A DNA stretch of 64,000 nt from Burkholderiaceae bacterium (GCA_027493945.1 JAOSJU010000001.1:1798001-1862000); one strand, 5' to 3'; numbered from the stretch's first letter, positions 21,088 through 32,273 are shown. The notes: generated by a model from the letters alone, not told the origin. Numbers and translations are program-made.

Positions 21088-21981
21088 TCAAACCCTTTCG
21101 ATCTGTTTCGTGCCGAACAGGCCGTACGGCTTGATCATCAGGATGATGATCAGCGCGTAGAACGGCGCGACGGTGTACAGGTTGCCCACGTTCAGGTACT
21201 GGCTGTCGACGAACTCGGCGACGTTTTCGAGCACGCCGATGATCAGCCCGCCCAGGATCGCGCCGACGATCGAGTCGAGCCCGCCCAGGATGACGACCGG
21301 GAACACCTTGATGCCGAAGAACGACAGCGCCGAGGACACGCCGTTGACCATGCCCACGACCACGCCGGCCAGCGCCGAAACCATCGCCGAGATCGCCCAG
21401 GCCATCGCGAACACCGACTTCACCGAGATGCCCAGGCTCTGCGCGACCTGCTGGTTGAACGCGGTGGCGCGCATCGCCAGGCCGAGCCGCGAGAACTTGA
21501 AGAACCAGGCGAAGCCCACCATGATCAGCAGCGAGATCACCATCGACATCACGTATGGCGTCTGCACGTTCAGCCCGAGGATGTTGACCGCCTTGGTGCC
21601 GAACACCTCCGGATAGGGCTTGGCCCAGACGCCGAAGATCCACTTCATCATCGCCGAGAAGAAGATCGACAGGCCGATCGTGACCATGATCACCGAGATG
21701 ATCGGCTCGCCGATCATCGGCCTGAGAACGATCACCTGCAGCAACACGCCGAACACCATCATGAACGCGAGCGTGATCGGAAAGCCGATCCAGAACGGCA
21801 GCTGCCAGTAGGTGAGCATCCACCAGCAGACCCAGGCGCCGATCAGCAGGAACTCGCCCTGCGCGAAGTTGACGATCTGGGTCGACTTGTAGATCAGCAC
21901 GAAGCACATCGCCACCACGCCGTACAGCGTGCCGATGATGAGGCCGTTGACGATCAGCTGGACCAGCAGGTCGGTGTTCAT
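21088..21981 (-). CDS. livH: Branched-chain-type ABC transporter permease, LivH-like
   Basis: 297-aa inner-membrane permease starting MNTDLLVQLIVNGLIIGTLY, a typical LivH N-terminus. It has multiple hydrophobic helices and the LivH signature FGIKVFPVVILGGLDSIVGA. Its ATG at 21981 overlaps the TGA of the upstream acyl-CoA ligase as ATGA, showing the ligase and transporter are one operon. Confidence 0.92.
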   Translation of the reverse strand: MNTDLLVQLIVNGLIIGTLYGVVAMCFVLIYKSTQIVNFAQGEFLLIGAWVCWWMLTYWQLPFWIGFPITLAFMMVFGVLLQVIVLRPMIGEPIISVIMVTIGLSIFFSAMMKWIFGVWAKPYPEVFGTKAVNILGLNVQTPYVMSMVISLLIMVGFAWFFKFSRLGLAMRATAFNQQVAQSLGISVKSVFAMAWAISAMVSALAGVVVGMVNGVSSALSFFGIKVFPVVILGGLDSIVGAILGGLIIGVLENVAEFVDSQYLNVGNLYTVAPFYALIIILMIKPYGLFGTKQIERV

Positions 21982-23937
21982 CGCACCTCCAGTTCCGCGG
22001 GCTCGGCCGGCGCCGGCTTCGAAGGCGGCGGCTCGATCAGGGTTTCGAGCACCAGGTCGGTGCGGATCCGCGACGTGGTGCCGTCCTGGAAAGTGATCGT
22101 CGTGTCGACGTGCACCGTCGAACGGTCGGAGTAGATCGCGTCGATGATGTCGGCGTACTTCTCGTTGATGACGCCGCGGCGCACCTTGCGGGTGCGCGTG
22201 AGCTCCCCGTCGTCGGCGTCGAGCTCCTTGTAGAGCAGCACCAGCTTGTGGATGCGCTGCGGCTCGGGCAGCGACGCGTTGACCTTCTCGACTTCCTCGC
22301 GCAGCATCTGGTAGACGCGCGGCTGCGCCGCAAGGCTCGTGTAGTTGGTGAACGCGATGCCGCGCTGCTCGGCCCACTTGGAGACGATCGAGTAGCGGAT
22401 GCAGATGATCGCGGTGAGGTAGGGCTTGTCGTGGCCGAGGATCACCGCCTCGGCGATGAACGGCGAGAACTTGAGCTTGTTCTCGATGAACATCGGCGAG
22501 AAACGCGTGCCGGTGGACGTGATGGCGAGGTCCTTGATGCGGTCGATGACCACCAGGTGGCCGTTTTCCTTCTTGATGTAGCCGGCGTCGCCAGTGTGCA
22601 TCCAGCCGTCGCGCAGGTCGGCGCGGGTGGCCTCCTCGTTCCCGTAGAAGCCGAGGAAGGTGCCGGCACTGCGCGCGACGATCTCGCCGACGCCGTTGGC
22701 GTCGGGGTTGTCGATGCGCACTTCGGAGGTGTCGAACGCCACGCCCACGGTGTCGAAGTCGACGTCGTCGGCCCGGTGGATCGTGTACGCGCCCGACAGC
22801 TCGGTTTGCCCGTAGATCTGGCGCAGCGGCACGCCCATCGCCCTGGAAGAAGCGGAAGGTGTCGGGACCGAGCGCCGCGCCGCCGGTGGCCGCCGACTTC
22901 AGGTAAGTGAAGCCGAGCCGGTCGCGCAGCGCCTTGAACAGGATGAAGTCGGCGAGCTTCGAGCGGCGGCGCCGGTCGAGCGCGGCCAGCCCGAGCTTCA
23001 TGCCCCACGCGAACATCTTCTGCTTGAACGGCGTGGCGTCCATCACGCGGGCGCGCACGTCGGCGGCGATCTGCTCCCAGACGCGCGGCGCGAGCAGTAC
23101 GAAGGTGGGCCCGATCTCGCGCAGGTCGGCCATCTGCGTCTCGGGCTCCTCGACGAAGTTCACCGTGATGCGCGAGATCAGCGCCTGCGCCACCGCGTAG
23201 ACCTGCTCCATGATCCACGGCAGCGGCAACATCGACACGTAGTTGTCGGTGGGCAGCTTCGGGTCGGCGCGCAGGTACGACAGGCAGTGCGCGAGGAACG
23301 GCCCCGACTGCAGCATCGCCATCTTCGGGTTCGAGACGGTGCCGGAGGTGGTGCAGAGCACGGCGACGTCCTCGCCCTTGCCCAGCGCAACCTCGACCGC
23401 GAAGCGCCCCGGATCGGCGGCCTCGACCTTCGCCGCCACCGACTTGAGCTCGTCCCAGCTCATCAGCCGCGGATCGTCGTACTTGCGCATGCCGCGCGGG
23501 TCGAAGTAGATGATGCGCTCGATCTTCGTGGTCGAGGTTTCGGCGACTTCGAGCAGCTTGTCGACCTGCTCTTCGTCTTCGGCCAGCACGATGCGCACCT
23601 GCGCGTGGTCGAGCAGGTAGGCGACTTCCTGGTTCAGCGCATCGTGGTAGATGCCCAGCGTCATGCAGCCGATCGCGTGCGCCGCGATCTCGCCCCAGAG
23701 CATCTCGGGCCGGTTCTTGCCGATGAGGCTCACCGCCTCGCCGCGCCGCACGCCGAGCCCGTGCAGGCCGAGCGCGATTTCCTTCACCCGGGCCAGGTAG
23801 TCGGACCAGGTGAACTCGTTCCAGATGCCGAATTCCTTTTCGCGCAGCGCGACTTCGCCGGGCCAGTGCGTCGCGTTGTGCACCAGCAGCTTCGGGAAGG
23901 TGTCGTGCAGGACGACGTCGCCGTACTCGGGCTGCAT
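21978..23937 (-). CDS. Long-chain-type AMP-dependent acyl-CoA ligase (one frameshift)
   Basis: Adenylate-forming enzyme of about 652 aa, FadD15-like, that joins a carboxylic acid to CoA. The P-loop is around TTSGTVSNPKMAML; after the break come YGQTELSGAY, the GDAGYIKKENGHLVVIDR motif and KYADIIDAIYSDR. The frame breaks at the C run 22841-22843; removing one base restores FFQAMGVPLRQIYGQTE. It is embedded in the transporter operon between the LivG-like ATPase and the LivH-like permease, so it probably traps the imported acid as a CoA ester. Chain length or ring specificity cannot be read from sequence. Confidence 0.88.
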
Positions 23938-24735
23938 TCAGGCGGCTCCCGCTTCGTCCTCGACGCCGAGGTAGGCGCGCTTGACGTGCTCGTTGCCCAT
24001 GATCTCGTGCGGCAGGCCGTCGGCGATGACCCGCCCGAAGTCGAGCACCATCACGCGATGAGAGATGTCCATGACTACGCCCATGTCGTGCTCGATCATG
24101 ATCACCGTCATCCCCCATTCCTCGTTGAGGTCGGCGACGTAGCGGGCCATGTCCTCCTTTTCTTCGAGGTTCATGCCGGCCATCGGCTCGTCGAGCAGGA
24201 TCAGGTCGGGCTTGACCGCGATCGCGCGCGCCAGCTCGACGCGCTTGCGCAGGCCGTAGGAGAGCGTGCCGGCCACCGCCTTGCGGATGTGGCTGATCTC
24301 GAGAAAGTCGATGATGTCCTCGACGTGGCGCCGGTGCTCGAGTTCTTCCTTCTGCGCGCCGCCGAACCAGTACAGCGCGCCGTTGAGGAAGTTGTTCTTC
24401 AGCAGGTGATGCCGCCCGACCATGATGTTGTCGAGCACGGTCATGTGGCTGAACAGCGCGAGGTTCTGGAAGGTGCGTCCCAGGCCGAGCGGCGCGCGCT
24501 GGTTCGGCGTGAGGCGCGTGATGTCGCGGCCTTTGAAGAAGACCTGGCCGGCGGTGGGCGAGTAGCGGCCCGAGATGCAGTTGAGCATCGAGGTCTTGCC
24601 GGCGCCGTTCGGTCCGATGATGGAGAACAGCTCGCCCTGGCGCACGTGAAAGCTCACGTCGCTCAGCGCCTTCACGCCGCCGAACTGCAGCGAGATGGCC
24701 TTCGCTTCGAGTATCGGAGTTCCTTCGCCCTGCAA
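23938..24735 (-). CDS. livG: Branched-chain-type ABC transporter ATPase, LivG-like
   Basis: 265-aa ATPase partner of the LivF-like protein. Walker A is GPNGAGKTS, and the family's conserved LGRTFQN and Walker B LLDEPMAGMN are present. I chose a TTG start at 24735 because a strong GGGAGG site lies 7 bp upstream and homology begins right after it; a GTG at 24789 would add 18 unlikely residues. First gene of the transporter/ligase operon, facing a divergent Crp/Fnr-type regulator. Confidence 0.9.
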   Translation of the reverse strand: MQGEGTPILEAKAISLQFGGVKALSDVSFHVRQGELFSIIGPNGAGKTSMLNCISGRYSPTAGQVFFKGRDITRLTPNQRAPLGLGRTFQNLALFSHMTVLDNIMVGRHHLLKNNFLNGALYWFGGAQKEELEHRRHVEDIIDFLEISHIRKAVAGTLSYGLRKRVELARAIAVKPDLILLDEPMAGMNLEEKEDMARYVADLNEEWGMTVIMIEHDMGVVMDISHRVMVLDFGRVIADGLPHEIMGNEHVKRAYLGVEDEAGAA

Positions 24736-24829
24736 GTGTCTGCCTCCCGAACCGTCGTCGCGGCCTGCATCGCGCGCGCGCCGTTGCACCGGTACTGCGC
24801 CGCACCGGGCAGTCTAAGGCCGCCTGCGC

Positions 24830-24835
24830 AGTATA
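24830..24835 (-). promoter_or_regulatory. Candidate -10 of the transporter/ligase operon
   Basis: Reads TATACT on the minus strand, one change from TATAAT, about 95 bp upstream of the LivG start. No good -35 is visible at standard spacing; the palindrome at 24837-24854 occupies that place, as at activator-dependent promoters. Confidence 0.4.
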
Positions 24836-24836
24836 G

Positions 24837-24854
24837 TTGTCGTCCGTCCGACAA
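24837..24854. promoter_or_regulatory. Operator-like palindrome TTGTCG-N6-CGACAA
   Basis: Perfect 6-bp dyad with a 6-bp spacer in the divergent gap between the transporter operon and the Crp/Fnr-family gene. Size and symmetry suit a Crp-family dimer. It abuts the minus-strand -10 candidate, fitting control of the operon, the regulator gene, or both. Confidence 0.5.
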
Positions 24855-24882
24855 ACTCAGGGAAAACAGGGGGATCCGACCA

Positions 24883-25557
24883 TTGAGCGCCTTCGACGAC
24901 ATGCTCGAACTGTCGCCGTGGATGCGCGCGCTTGACGCGGCGCAACATGCGCGAATGCGCGAGGATCTCGCCGAACGCCGCGTCGCCTGCGGCGGCTTCG
25001 TCTGCCGCAAGGGCGAGCCGGTCGAGCACTGGATCGGCGTCATCGAGGGCCTGGTCAAGATCAGCAACGTCTCGGCCGTCGGCAAGGCGGTCACCTTCAC
25101 CGGCATCGCGCCCGGCGGCTGGTTCGGCGAAGGCTCGATGCTCAAGGACGAGCCGCGCCGCTACGATGGCGTGGCGCTGCGCGACAGTCGCATCGCGTAT
25201 TTGCCGCGCGCCACTTTCCAGTGGCTGCTCGACACCAGCATCGCGTTCAACCGCTACCTGCTGATCCAGTTGAACGAGCGGCTCGGCCAGTTCATCGGCA
25301 CCGTGGAGATCGACCGGCTGCTCGGCCCCGATGCGCGGGTGGCGCGCTGCCTGGCCCAGCTGTTCAACCCGCTGCTGTATCCCGGGCTGGGGCGCAAGCT
25401 GCAGATCTCGCAGGGCGAGATCGGATACCTCACCGGCCTGTCGCGCCAGCGCGTGAACCAGGCGTTGCGCCGCCTGGAGGGCATCGGCCTGCTGAAGGTC
25501 GACTACGGCGGCGTGACCGTGCTGTCGGTCGACGGGCTGCGCGAGCTCGAAGACTGA
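24883..25557 (+). CDS. Crp/Fnr-family transcriptional regulator
   Basis: About 224-aa regulator with an N-terminal cyclic-nucleotide-type beta-barrel (GFVCRKGEPVEHWIGVIEGL, and the APGGWFGEGSML loop) and a C-terminal winged helix (LQISQGEIGYLTGLSRQRVNQALRRL). I chose the TTG at 24883 because AGGGGG lies 9 bp upstream; the ATG at 24901 is an alternative. The FNR cysteine cluster is absent, so it is unlikely to be an oxygen sensor of the FNR type. Divergent position suggests control of the adjacent transporter/ligase operon, perhaps with an acyl-CoA or aromatic signal (inference). Confidence 0.85.
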   Translation: MSAFDDMLELSPWMRALDAAQHARMREDLAERRVACGGFVCRKGEPVEHWIGVIEGLVKISNVSAVGKAVTFTGIAPGGWFGEGSMLKDEPRRYDGVALRDSRIAYLPRATFQWLLDTSIAFNRYLLIQLNERLGQFIGTVEIDRLLGPDARVARCLAQLFNPLLYPGLGRKLQISQGEIGYLTGLSRQRVNQALRRLEGIGLLKVDYGGVTVLSVDGLRELED

Positions 25558-26193
25558 TCCGCCCGGCGCGCGAGCACCACCTGCAGCTCGGCGAACCCTG
25601 CCGGGTGCGCGTGCCGCGGATACGGCGGCCGTGGCCATTGCCAGAGCTCGCCCGGAAACAGCGCGCGCACCGCGTTGACGTCGCAGTGATACGGCGGACC
25701 TTCGATGCGCCCCTCGAGCCGACCCTCGCGTTCGACCTGCACCGCCAGCAGGATCAACGTGCCCGCGGGCCGCAGCCATGTGGCCAGGCGCCGGGCGTAG
25801 GCGACCCACAGGTCGGGGTGCAACGCGCACAGGCAGGCCTGGTCCCAGATCGCGTCGAACGGCGCGGCCGGCGTCCAGTCGAGCAGGTCGGCCTGGGCCA
25901 CCTCGGCGACGAGCCCCGCCTGCGCCAGGCGCGCGCGCGTGAGCTCGACCGCCGCCGGCGCGTAATCGACCCCCACCGCGCGCAGCCCGCTCGCCGCGAG
26001 CTGCAGCACTTCGTAGCCGGCACCGCAGCCGGGCACCAGCACCCGCGCCCCCGGCGCGAGCACCCCGCTCGCCACCAGTGGCGCGAGCGCCGGATTGACC
26101 GTCCCGCGGTCCCGGGGGCGTGCGCTGCGACTCGAAGCGCTGCTGCCAGAAGGCGAGCGTCGGGCCGGCCGGCTGCGCCGCGGGCGTGCTCAC
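25503..26193 (-). CDS. SAM-dependent methyltransferase, thiopurine-methyltransferase-like (one frameshift)
   Basis: Class I methyltransferase of about 229 aa. The N-terminus (TLAFWQQRFESQRTP) and SAM-binding loop VLVPGCGAGYEV resemble bacterial TPMT-like proteins; the acidic residue after strand 2 (GVDYAP) and the DAIWDQACLCAL segment follow. The frame breaks in the G run 26114-26118; removing one base joins the two parts. It starts at a GTG overlapping the TGA of the dehydrogenase gene. Its 3' end overlaps the regulator gene on the other strand by 55 bp, so the extreme C-terminus is uncertain. Confidence 0.75.
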
Positions 26194-27044
26194 TTGTCGT
26201 AGCGGTAGAAGCCGCGGCCGGTCTTGCGGCCGAGCAGGCCGGCGTCGACCATTTCGCGCAGCAGCGGGGCCGGCCGGTACTTCGGGTCGTTGAAGCCGCC
26301 GTAGAGCACTTCCATCACCGCCAGCTGCACGTCCAGCCCGATCAGGTCGCACAGCGCGAGCGGGCCGATCGGATGGTTGCAGCCGAGCTTCATGCCGGCG
26401 TCGATCTCCTCGGCGCTCGCCAGCCCCTCCTGCAGCGCGAAGATCGCCTCGTTGATCATCGGGCAGAGGATCCGGTTGACGACGAAGCCGGCGCTGTTCT
26501 TCACGCCGATCGGGGTCTTGCCGAGCCGCTGCGCCAGTTCGGTGACCGCCGCCACCGTCTCTTCCGAAGTGCGCAGCCCGCGAATGATCTCGACCAGCGC
26601 CATCACCGGCACCGGGTTGAAGAAATGCATGCCGACGAAATGTTCGGGCCGATGCGTCGAGGCGGCCAGCCGCGTGATCGAGATCGACGAGGTGTTCGTC
26701 GCGACGATCGTCGACGGCTTCACGATGCCTTCGAGGTTCTTCAGGATCCGGATCTTCAGTTCCTCGTTCTCGGTGGCCGCCTCGATGACCAGGTCGGCCA
26801 CGGCGAGATCCTCGGAACGGGCAGTGGTGCGGATCCGCGACAGGATCTCGAGCTTGCGCGCCTCGTCGATCGAGCCCTTCTTCACCAGGCGGTCGAGCGA
26901 ACCCGACACCGTCTTCAGGCCGCGCTCGAGCGCGGCCTCGCTGACGTCCTGCATCACGGCGTCGATGCCGGATGCGGCGCAGGCCTGGGCAATGCCGTTG
27001 CCCATCGTGCCGGCGCCGATGATTCCCACGGTCTGGATGGTCAT
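26190..27044 (-). CDS. 3-hydroxybutyryl-CoA dehydrogenase family protein
   Basis: 284-aa NAD-dependent 3-hydroxyacyl-CoA dehydrogenase, short (Hbd) form. The Rossmann motif is GIIGAGTMGNGIAQ, the catalytic His is in GMHFFNPVPVMALVE, and the C-terminal domain contains NRILCPMINEAI and DLIGLDV. It oxidises (S)-3-hydroxybutyryl-CoA or similar beta-oxidation intermediates, or works in reverse. ATG 27044 was chosen because homology starts there. Probably transcribed with the methyltransferase. Confidence 0.92.
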   Translation of the reverse strand: MTIQTVGIIGAGTMGNGIAQACAASGIDAVMQDVSEAALERGLKTVSGSLDRLVKKGSIDEARKLEILSRIRTTARSEDLAVADLVIEAATENEELKIRILKNLEGIVKPSTIVATNTSSISITRLAASTHRPEHFVGMHFFNPVPVMALVEIIRGLRTSEETVAAVTELAQRLGKTPIGVKNSAGFVVNRILCPMINEAIFALQEGLASAEEIDAGMKLGCNHPIGPLALCDLIGLDVQLAVMEVLYGGFNDPKYRPAPLLREMVDAGLLGRKTGRGFYRYDK

Positions 27045-27122
27045 GGCTGCAGTCCTCGAAGCTTCCGCGAAAGCCGGCATTCTATCGGGCCGGCACGCAG
27101 CGCCGAGGCTTCGAGTGCCGGC

Positions 27123-28334
27123 TCAGCCGGTGCGGGCCGAAAACCCCGCGCCGGCCAACCGGGCGAGAAGCGCCGACACGTGCCCGGGGCCGCGCGCCTG
27201 GACGACGATCTCGACCTCGACGCGCTGCGCGCCGATGCTGCCGAACGCGCGCTCGTGCCGGATCTCCTCGATGTTGGCCTGTTCGTCGGCCAGCAGCGCG
27301 GTGACTTGCGCGAGCGCGCCCGGAACGTCGCGAATGTCGACGTAGAGCCGCGCCAGCCGGCCCGAGCGGGCCATGCCGCGCTCGATGATCGAGGCGAGCA
27401 GCAGCGGGTCGATGTTGCCCCCCGACAGCACCAGGCCGACGCGCCGGCCGCGAAAGTGCTCCGGATGCCGCAGCAGCGCCGCCAACGGCACCGCGCCGGC
27501 CCCTTCGGCCACGGTCTTTTCGATCTCGAGCAGCATCAGCACCGCTCGCTCGACGTCGCCTTCGTCGACCAGCAGCACTCTGTCGACGCGCTTGCGGATC
27601 ACCGGCAGCGTGCGCTCGCCCAGCCGGTCGACGGCGATGCCTTCGGCGATCGAGCCGGCACCCAGCGGATGCTGCCCGCCCTCGATCGCGTCGTGCACCA
27701 GCGCGAAGCGCTCGACCTGCACGCCGGTGACCCGGATGCCGGGCTTCAGGTGCTTCGCGGCGGTGGCGATCCCGGCGATGAGGCCGCCTCCGCCGATCGG
27801 CACCACCAGGTCGTCCAGGTCGGGCTGGGCAGCCAGCATCTCGATGCCGATCGTCCCCTGGCCGGCCATCACCGCGTCGTCGTCGAAGGGGTCGATCATC
27901 GTCAGCCCGCGCTCCGCGGCCAGCACCAGTCCGCGCGCGCGCGCCTGGTCGAAACGCTCGCCGTGCAGCACCACCTCGGCACCGAACTCGCGGGTGCGCT
28001 CGACCTTCACCGATGGCGTGAAGCGCGGCATCACGATCGTCGCCGGAATGCCGAGCCGGCTCGCGTGCCAGGCCACGCCCTGTGCGTGATTGCCCGCCGA
28101 GACCGCGACGACGCCGCGCGTGCGCTCGTCGGCGCCGAGGAGCGCCAACCGGTTCAGCGCGCCGCGCTCCTTGAACGAGGCGGTGAACTGGAGGTTCTCG
28201 AACTTCAGGAACACTTCGGCGCCCGTGATCTGCGACAGCGTGCGCGAAGCCGGGCAGGGCGTGTCCTGCACCTGGCCTGCGAGGCGCCGGGCGGCGGACT
28301 CGATGTCGGCGAATCGCAAGACGGGCGCGTCCAT
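27123..28334 (-). CDS. ilvA: Threonine ammonia-lyase with C-terminal ACT domain
   Basis: 403-aa PLP enzyme deaminating threonine (and serine) to 2-oxobutyrate for isoleucine synthesis or amino-acid breakdown. The PLP lysine is K55 in TASFKERGAL, and the phosphate-binding glycine loop is PIGGGGLIAG. A single ACT-like regulatory domain occupies roughly residues 325-403, the short form of the family. It is divergent from the DUF2189 membrane-protein gene. Confidence 0.9.
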   Translation of the reverse strand: MDAPVLRFADIESAARRLAGQVQDTPCPASRTLSQITGAEVFLKFENLQFTASFKERGALNRLALLGADERTRGVVAVSAGNHAQGVAWHASRLGIPATIVMPRFTPSVKVERTREFGAEVVLHGERFDQARARGLVLAAERGLTMIDPFDDDAVMAGQGTIGIEMLAAQPDLDDLVVPIGGGGLIAGIATAAKHLKPGIRVTGVQVERFALVHDAIEGGQHPLGAGSIAEGIAVDRLGERTLPVIRKRVDRVLLVDEGDVERAVLMLLEIEKTVAEGAGAVPLAALLRHPEHFRGRRVGLVLSGGNIDPLLLASIIERGMARSGRLARLYVDIRDVPGALAQVTALLADEQANIEEIRHERAFGSIGAQRVEVEIVVQARGPGHVSALLARLAGAGFSARTG

Positions 28335-28425
28335 GTCGGTCTCCGGGCGGGTTCGCGCCGCACGCGCAAGGTCGCGACGCTGTCGGCATAATGCGCCGCT
28401 GCGATCCGACGCGACAACCGAACCG

Positions 28426-29229
28426 ATGACTCCCGAAAGCCCCTCGCCGGCGCGCCCCGGCCTCGCGCCGGTGGCCGCGCAGGTATCGCCCTGGGCGCCG
28501 CTGCGCTGGCTGGCGCTCGGCTGGGAAGACCTGCGCGCGACGAAGTTCCGCGGGCTCTTCTATGGCGTGCTGTTCGCGCTGATGGGTACCGCGATCCGCG
28601 CGATCTACGAGACGCAGTGGCAGCTGACGATGGGGCTGACCGCGGGCTTCTTCCTGCTCGGACCGTTCGTCTGTGCCGGCCTGTACGAGCTGTCGCGCCA
28701 GCGCGAGCGCGGCGAGCCCGCCAGCCTGGCGAAGTCGCTGGTCTGCTGGCGGCGCAATCCCGGCGCGATCGCGTTCTTCGCGGCGATCCTCACTTTCGCG
28801 ATGATCATCTGGGCGCGCGTCTCGGTGGTGCTGTTCGCGCTCGCCTCGACCACCGAATTCCCGACCGTACGCGGCATGCTCGGGCAGATCGTGTCGCTGG
28901 CGAACCTCGAATTCCTCGCGCTGTGGACCGCGGTCGGCTTCGTCTTCGCGTCGCTGGTGTTCGCGATCTCGGTGGTGTCGGTGCCGTTGATGCTCGACCG
29001 CCGCGCCGACACGATGGTGGCCGCCTTCTCGAGCGCCCGCGCGCTGGCCACGCACCCGGGCCCGGCCTTCCTGTGGGCCCTGCTGATCGTGGCGCTGGTC
29101 GGCACGAGCCTCGTGCTGTGGCTCGGCCTGCTGATCCTCACCGCCCCGCTGGTGGGCCACGCGACCTGGCACGCATATCGCGCGCTGATCTGCGACGAGC
29201 CCGCCGGCATCGGAGCGACTCGCGGCTGA
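28426..29229 (+). CDS. DUF2189-like integral membrane protein
   Basis: 267-aa polytopic inner-membrane protein with about six hydrophobic helices. The N-terminal part (PLRWLALGWEDLRATKFRGL) matches the DUF2189 pattern of a Trp/Gly-rich amphipathic stretch before the first helix. ATG 28426 follows an A/C-rich leader. Function unknown. The downstream protease/MoxR genes are on the same strand but 100 bp away, so co-transcription is uncertain. Confidence 0.78.
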   Translation: MTPESPSPARPGLAPVAAQVSPWAPLRWLALGWEDLRATKFRGLFYGVLFALMGTAIRAIYETQWQLTMGLTAGFFLLGPFVCAGLYELSRQRERGEPASLAKSLVCWRRNPGAIAFFAAILTFAMIIWARVSVVLFALASTTEFPTVRGMLGQIVSLANLEFLALWTAVGFVFASLVFAISVVSVPLMLDRRADTMVAAFSSARALATHPGPAFLWALLIVALVGTSLVLWLGLLILTAPLVGHATWHAYRALICDEPAGIGATRG

Positions 29230-29330
29230 TCGCGAAGGGCGCGCGTTCCCCGGTCGTCCGGTGTCGCGGCGCGCACACCGACCCGCTGCGTGCTAAGTTG
29301 TCGCAGACGCATTGCCCATCGGGGCCGCAC

Positions 29331-30291
29331 ATGCGACGAGTGCCGCTCTACAGCAGTTCGGGCCGATCCGGCCTCCCCGGTTCGCCCGGCGCAACGCCTG
29401 CGCCCGGCGAATCCGCGGCTGCGCCGGCGAACGCGTCGCCGGCGCCCGGCGCGGGCCACCCGGCCGCCACACGGGCGCAGCCGCGGCGCGGCGCGGCGCT
29501 GCTCGCGACGGCAGCGCGCCATCGCCGCGCGCTGCTGGCTGCCGCCGCACTGGCTGCCGCGGCATCGGTCGCGCTGCGTCTGGCCGCTCCCCACTGGCCG
29601 GCGCGCATCGCCCAGGAAGACATCGACGCCGCGGTGCTCCAGTCGCTGCAGACTGCGCCGCTGCCCTCGCCCGCGGTGCGCGCCTACGAGATCATCCGGC
29701 CCGCGGTGGTGCGCGTGCGCGCGCTCGAAGCGCCGCGGGCGGGCCACGCCGAGGTCGAGCGCAGCGTCGGCACCGGCGTGGTGATCGTCGACACCGGCAC
29801 GATCCTCACCAACCTGCACGTGGTGGCCGACGCGCCGCGCGTTCGCGTGGAATTCGCCGACGGCCTGGAGTCCGACGCATCGATCGTCGCGCTCGAGCCC
29901 GACCAGGACCTCGCAGTGCTGAAGGCGAAGTCGATCCCCGACGACCTCGCCGCGGCCACGATGCGCTCGACGCGCGACCTCGCGGTCGGCGACCACGTGG
30001 TAGCCGTCGGCTTTCCGTTCGGCATCGGCCCTCGGCGAGCGCCGGCGTCGTCTCGGGCCTGCGCCGCGAGTTCCGCTCCCCCGAGGGCGAGCAGCTGCTC
30101 ACCGACCTGATCCAGTTCGACGCGGCGGCCAATCCCGGCAACTCGGGGGGCCGCTGGTGACTGCCGACGGCGAAGTGGTCGGCATCGTCACCGCCATCAT
30201 GAATCCGACCGACCAGCGCGTCTTCATCGGCATCGGCTTCGCGGTGCCGATCGAGACGGCGGCCCGCTCGGCCGGCATCTCGCCGTTCTGA
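29331..30291 (+). CDS. HtrA-like trypsin-fold serine protease, membrane-anchored, no PDZ (two frameshifts)
   Basis: Envelope protease of about 320 aa. A long Pro/Ala-rich N-terminal region precedes one hydrophobic helix (ALLAAAALAAAASVALRLAA, about residues 66-85), then a trypsin-like domain with the catalytic His at 163 (ILTNLHVV), Asp in EPDQDLAVL and Ser in NPGNSGGPL. Two one-base losses, in the C run 30029-30031 and the G run 30145-30150, break the frame; with them restored the domain is complete. It ends after the protease fold, with no PDZ domain, unlike DegP. It lies just upstream of the MoxR gene. Confidence 0.8.
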
Positions 30292-30316
30292 CGCCCCGCG
30301 CAACCGGAAGCCACGC

Positions 30317-31322
<1,006 letters not shown>

Positions 31323-31348
<26 letters not shown>

Positions 31349-32273
31349 GCCCGCCGGAGCCGACGCGCTGCTGCGCCGGCTCGAGTGGACCGTGCTGCGC
31401 CGGCTCGACGGGCTGCTGCAGGGCGACTACCGGACGCTGTTCCGCGGCAGCGGGCTCGACCTCGCTGACCTGCGCGAATACCAGCACCACGACGACGTGC
31501 GCTACATCGACTGGAACGTGACCGCGCGGCTGCAGACGCCGTACGTGCGCGAGTACACCGAGGCGCGCGAGGTCGCCGCCTGGCTGCTGCTCGACCTGAG
31601 CGGCTCGGTCGACTTCGGATCGCAAGAGGTCACCAAGCAGATGCTCGCGCGCGACTTGTGCGCGGTGCTCGCGCGGCTGCTCACGCGTCGCGGCAACCGC
31701 GTGGGCGCCATCTTCTACGGTGCCGGAGTCGAGGCGGTGATCCCGGCGCGCAGCGGTCGCGCCCAGGTGCTGCAGATCCTGCACCGGATCGCGACCCGGC
31801 CGCCCGCGCCGCGATCGCCGGGCACCGACCTGGGCGCGCTGCTCATGGCCGCGCAGCGCGTGATGGCGCGACGCTCGCTCGGCTTCCTCGTCTCCGATTT
31901 CCTGAGCCTGCCGGGATGGGAGCCGCCGCTGGGCCGGCTCGCGCAGCGCCACGAAATCGTCGCGGTGCGGCTGGTCGATCCGCTCGAGCGCGCGTTGCCC
32001 GAGCTCGGGCTGCTGGTGATGCAGGACGCCGAGACCGGCGAGCAGCTGTTCGTCGACACGCACGACCACGCGTTGCGGCGACGCTTCGGGCAGGCGATCG
32101 CGCGCCGCGAGCAGGCGCTGCGCGCGAGCTTCTCGCGGGCGGGCGTGGATGCGCTCGAGCTGTCCACCGACGAAGACATGGTCGACGCGATCCTGCGATT
32201 TGCCGAGCTGCGCGCGCGGCGCAGCCGTCTCGCCACGGGCGGGTCGCCGGCGCACGCCGGGGAAATGCGGTGA
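31323..32273 (+). CDS. DUF58 domain protein
   Basis: 316-aa soluble DUF58 protein, the usual partner of MoxR ATPases. It contains the family core GSGLDLADLREYQHHDDVRYIDWNVTAR (shown in part: DLREYQHHDDVRYIDW) and a VWA-like fold with LLLDLSGSVDFGS, which retains DxSxS metal-site residues. It overlaps the MoxR gene upstream and the VWA gene downstream (GTGA at 32270-32273), indicating tight coupling. Probably part of a complex for maturation or quality control of envelope or metal proteins (family knowledge). Confidence 0.88.

Noticed and set aside
21088..23937. Apparent fusion of the acyl-CoA ligase with the LivH-like permease
   Set aside because: Caused by the frameshift at 22841-22843; both genes have proper ends and overlap as ATGA.
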